Below, piece after piece: positions 6,481-7,269 of a DNA stretch of 7,269 nucleotides. The stretch is from an uncultured Collinsella sp. (lineage in GTDB: Bacteria; Actinomycetota; Coriobacteriia; Coriobacteriales; Coriobacteriaceae): positions 1 to 7,269 of the forward strand of contig CABQZS010000241.1 in the NCBI GenBank assembly GCA_902468695.1. Direction: 5' to 3'. How positions within the stretch are numbered: the stretch's first letter is position 1; each line of letters begins with the position of its first letter. The notes under the pieces were generated by a model. That model was not told where the DNA came from and made no database searches. It was given only the letters and a program-made list of their open reading frames with translations. The position numbers were made by a program, and so were the translations under genes.

Positions 6481-6874
6481 ACTTAAGCCCGAGTTTCTTT
6501 TCGAGTTCCCTAACGACTTTAACGTCCGCCGGAAGCCAATCGACATCCCACAGGTTATTGGTATCGAGCCACTTCATGTCCTCGTGAGCGTGCTCTTTGA
6601 ACTCCCCCGAAAGGATGGTAGCTAGGTAGCACTTCATCGACAGATGGAACGTCTCGTAATCGTGTTCGACCGTGCAAAGATAGTCAAGGTTACCGATCGT
6701 GACCTCGAGCTCTTCTTGAATCTCGCGCACGATTGCCTGCTCGCCGGTCTCGCCCGGCTCGAGCTTGCCGCCCGGAAACTCCCAGCCGTCTTTAAACTCG
6801 CCATAGCCGCGCTGGCAACTCAGGATTTTTCCATCCTTCTGAATAATCGCTGCTGCAACATTGATTGATTTCAT
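6479..6874 (-). CDS. NUDIX (deoxy)nucleoside triphosphate pyrophosphohydrolase, NudG/MutT-like
   Basis: The 131-residue product has a complete NUDIX box at residues 36-58: G36, E42, R50-E51, E54-E55. The usual glycine near the end is replaced by E57, a change seen in several active members. The N-terminus VAAAIIQKDGKILSCQRG and the segment WEFPGGKLEPGE are typical of the MutT/NudG group. HEDMKWL and LPADVKVV near the C-terminus resemble the corresponding parts of E. coli NudG (AHEHQALVW, LPADI). Such enzymes use Mg ions to cut NTPs to NMP and pyrophosphate; MutT prefers 8-oxo-dGTP, NudG prefers CTP, dCTP and 5-methyl-dCTP. Which applies here cannot be decided from sequence alone. The ATG at 6874 is preceded by GAGGTG about 10 bases upstream. 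It is convergent with the restriction-enzyme gene and has its own promoter, so the two are neighbours but not one operon. Confidence 0.88.
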   Translation of the reverse strand: MKSINVAAAIIQKDGKILSCQRGYGEFKDGWEFPGGKLEPGETGEQAIVREIQEELEVTIGNLDYLCTVEHDYETFHLSMKCYLATILSGEFKEHAHEDMKWLDTNNLWDVDWLPADVKVVRELEKKLGLK

Positions 6875-6907
6875 AACTAGTCATCACCTCTCCAGTTGAG
6901 CCCAACC

Positions 6908-6913
6908 AGTATA
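6908..6913 (-). promoter_or_regulatory. Probable -10 box of the NUDIX gene
   Basis: Minus-strand TATACT matches five of six bases of the TATAAT consensus and lies 33 bases before the start codon, giving a leader of about 25 bases that includes the GAGGTG ribosome site. The -35 region is weak: GGGACA at 19 bp or GACATG at 17 bp are the only candidates. Confidence 0.5.
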
Positions 6914-7060
6914 GGTGATCGACCGCCCGCCATGTCCCAGTCGCCTGAAAACCGCCCACTCGACCAACCCTTGACGCCGTTTTGCACAGGCACCCCATCC
7001 CCCGCTATCGAGGTCTAATACTTTTCCCGCCGCCGCGCAAAAACTCATCCAACATTAATC
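6914..7060. other. Gene-free divergent intergenic region
   Basis: The 327 bases between the NUDIX start (6874) and the DUF4342 start (7202) hold no coding sequence that I can support. They contain the two divergent promoters listed separately and the leader of the rightward gene. This inner part shows no repeat or hairpin that I would call functional. Confidence 0.45.
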
Positions 7061-7088
7061 TTGGCTCAAGAATCGCTTAATCTATAAC
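7061..7088 (+). promoter_or_regulatory. Probable promoter of the DUF4342 gene
   Basis: TTGGCT (7061-7066) and TATAAC (7083-7088) are separated by 16 bases and resemble housekeeping -35 and -10 boxes. Transcription would start near 7095, giving a GC-rich leader of about 105 bases. Confidence 0.5.
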
Positions 7089-7116
7089 CTGCACTATAGA
7101 GTTCGACCAAGGGCGG

Positions 7117-7171
7117 GGCGGCGCCACGCAGGCCGCCGAACGCAACGCTCGCGCCCGGGCAAATCGCCCGG
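7117..7171 (+). other. Structured 5' leader with two GC hairpins
   Basis: GGCGGC (7117-7122) can pair with GCCGCC (7132-7137), and CCGGGC (7155-7160) with GCCCGG (7166-7171) over a 5-base loop. Neither hairpin is followed by a T-run, so they are not terminators. They lie between the predicted transcription start and the ribosome site, and may affect translation or RNA stability. They match no riboswitch class that I recognise. Confidence 0.35.
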
Positions 7172-7201
7172 CGTCGCGCCCATCGAACGAAAGGACAGGT
7201 C

Positions 7202-7269
7202 ATGGACGACCTCGAAAAAGTTGAAACCATCCGCACCAAGTGCAACGTGAGCTACACCGATGCCAAGGC
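7202..7269 (+). CDS. DUF4342 (UBA-like) domain protein, N-terminal fragment (3' end outside window)
   Basis: Only 22 full codons are visible: MDDLEKVETIRTKCNVSYTDAK. The pattern LEKVxxIRxKxxVSYxxAK is the start of the small UBA-like domain in DUF4342 proteins, and also resembles the EF-Ts N-terminal helix pair. The role of the family is not known to me. The ATG follows AAAGGA (7190-7195) with a 6-base gap, a strong ribosome site. The gene has its own promoter and a structured leader, and is transcribed away from the NUDIX gene. Because the rest is missing, length and further domains cannot be given. Confidence 0.7.
   Translation, partial: MDDLEKVETIRTKCNVSYTDAK

Overview
The window looks like a chromosomal segment of a GC-rich actinobacterium, most probably a gut Coriobacteriia member of the Collinsella type. 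That placement is inferred from base composition, the gene mix (truncated gluQ, a DUF4342 protein, a DUF4143 ATPase) and the protein style; no rRNA or marker gene is present to prove it.

Layout, left to right: the 3' end of a glutamyl-Q tRNA(Asp) synthetase gene (+, cut by the window edge) converges on a calcineurin-like metallophosphoesterase (-). Upstream of the phosphoesterase on the same strand is a 79-residue two-helix membrane protein. A strong intrinsic terminator at 1708-1749 then closes the transcript of an AAA_14/DUF4143 ATPase (-, 1884-3179). The 5' end of that ATPase carries two tandem copies, exactly 40 bp apart, of a 34-bp imperfect palindrome, a probable operator pair. A gene-free spacer of about 290 bp leads to a divergent 958-residue protein (+, 3562-6438) with an N-terminal HKD (PLD-type) nuclease, an SF2 helicase core and a C-terminal DUF3427 region. 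This is the architecture and length of SauUSI, the modification-dependent Type IV restriction enzyme of Staphylococcus aureus. A 35-bp hairpin with T-runs on both sides fills the gap to a convergent NUDIX gene (-, 6479-6874) related to the NudG/MutT group. The window ends with a promoter, a structured leader and the first 22 codons of a DUF4342 (UBA-like) protein.

The outer genes look like core genes. The central part (about 1708-6900) looks like a small accessory or defence module: an ATP-driven restriction enzyme without any methyltransferase, a DUF4143 ATPase under apparent operator control, and a nucleotide pyrophosphohydrolase. The most interesting idea is functional. E. coli NudG hydrolyses 5-methyl-dCTP, while SauUSI cuts DNA with 5-methyl- or 5-hydroxymethyl-cytosine. 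A NUDIX enzyme beside a SauUSI-like nuclease could therefore keep modified cytosine out of the host genome and prevent self-restriction. This is a hypothesis from adjacency and family knowledge, not something the sequence proves.
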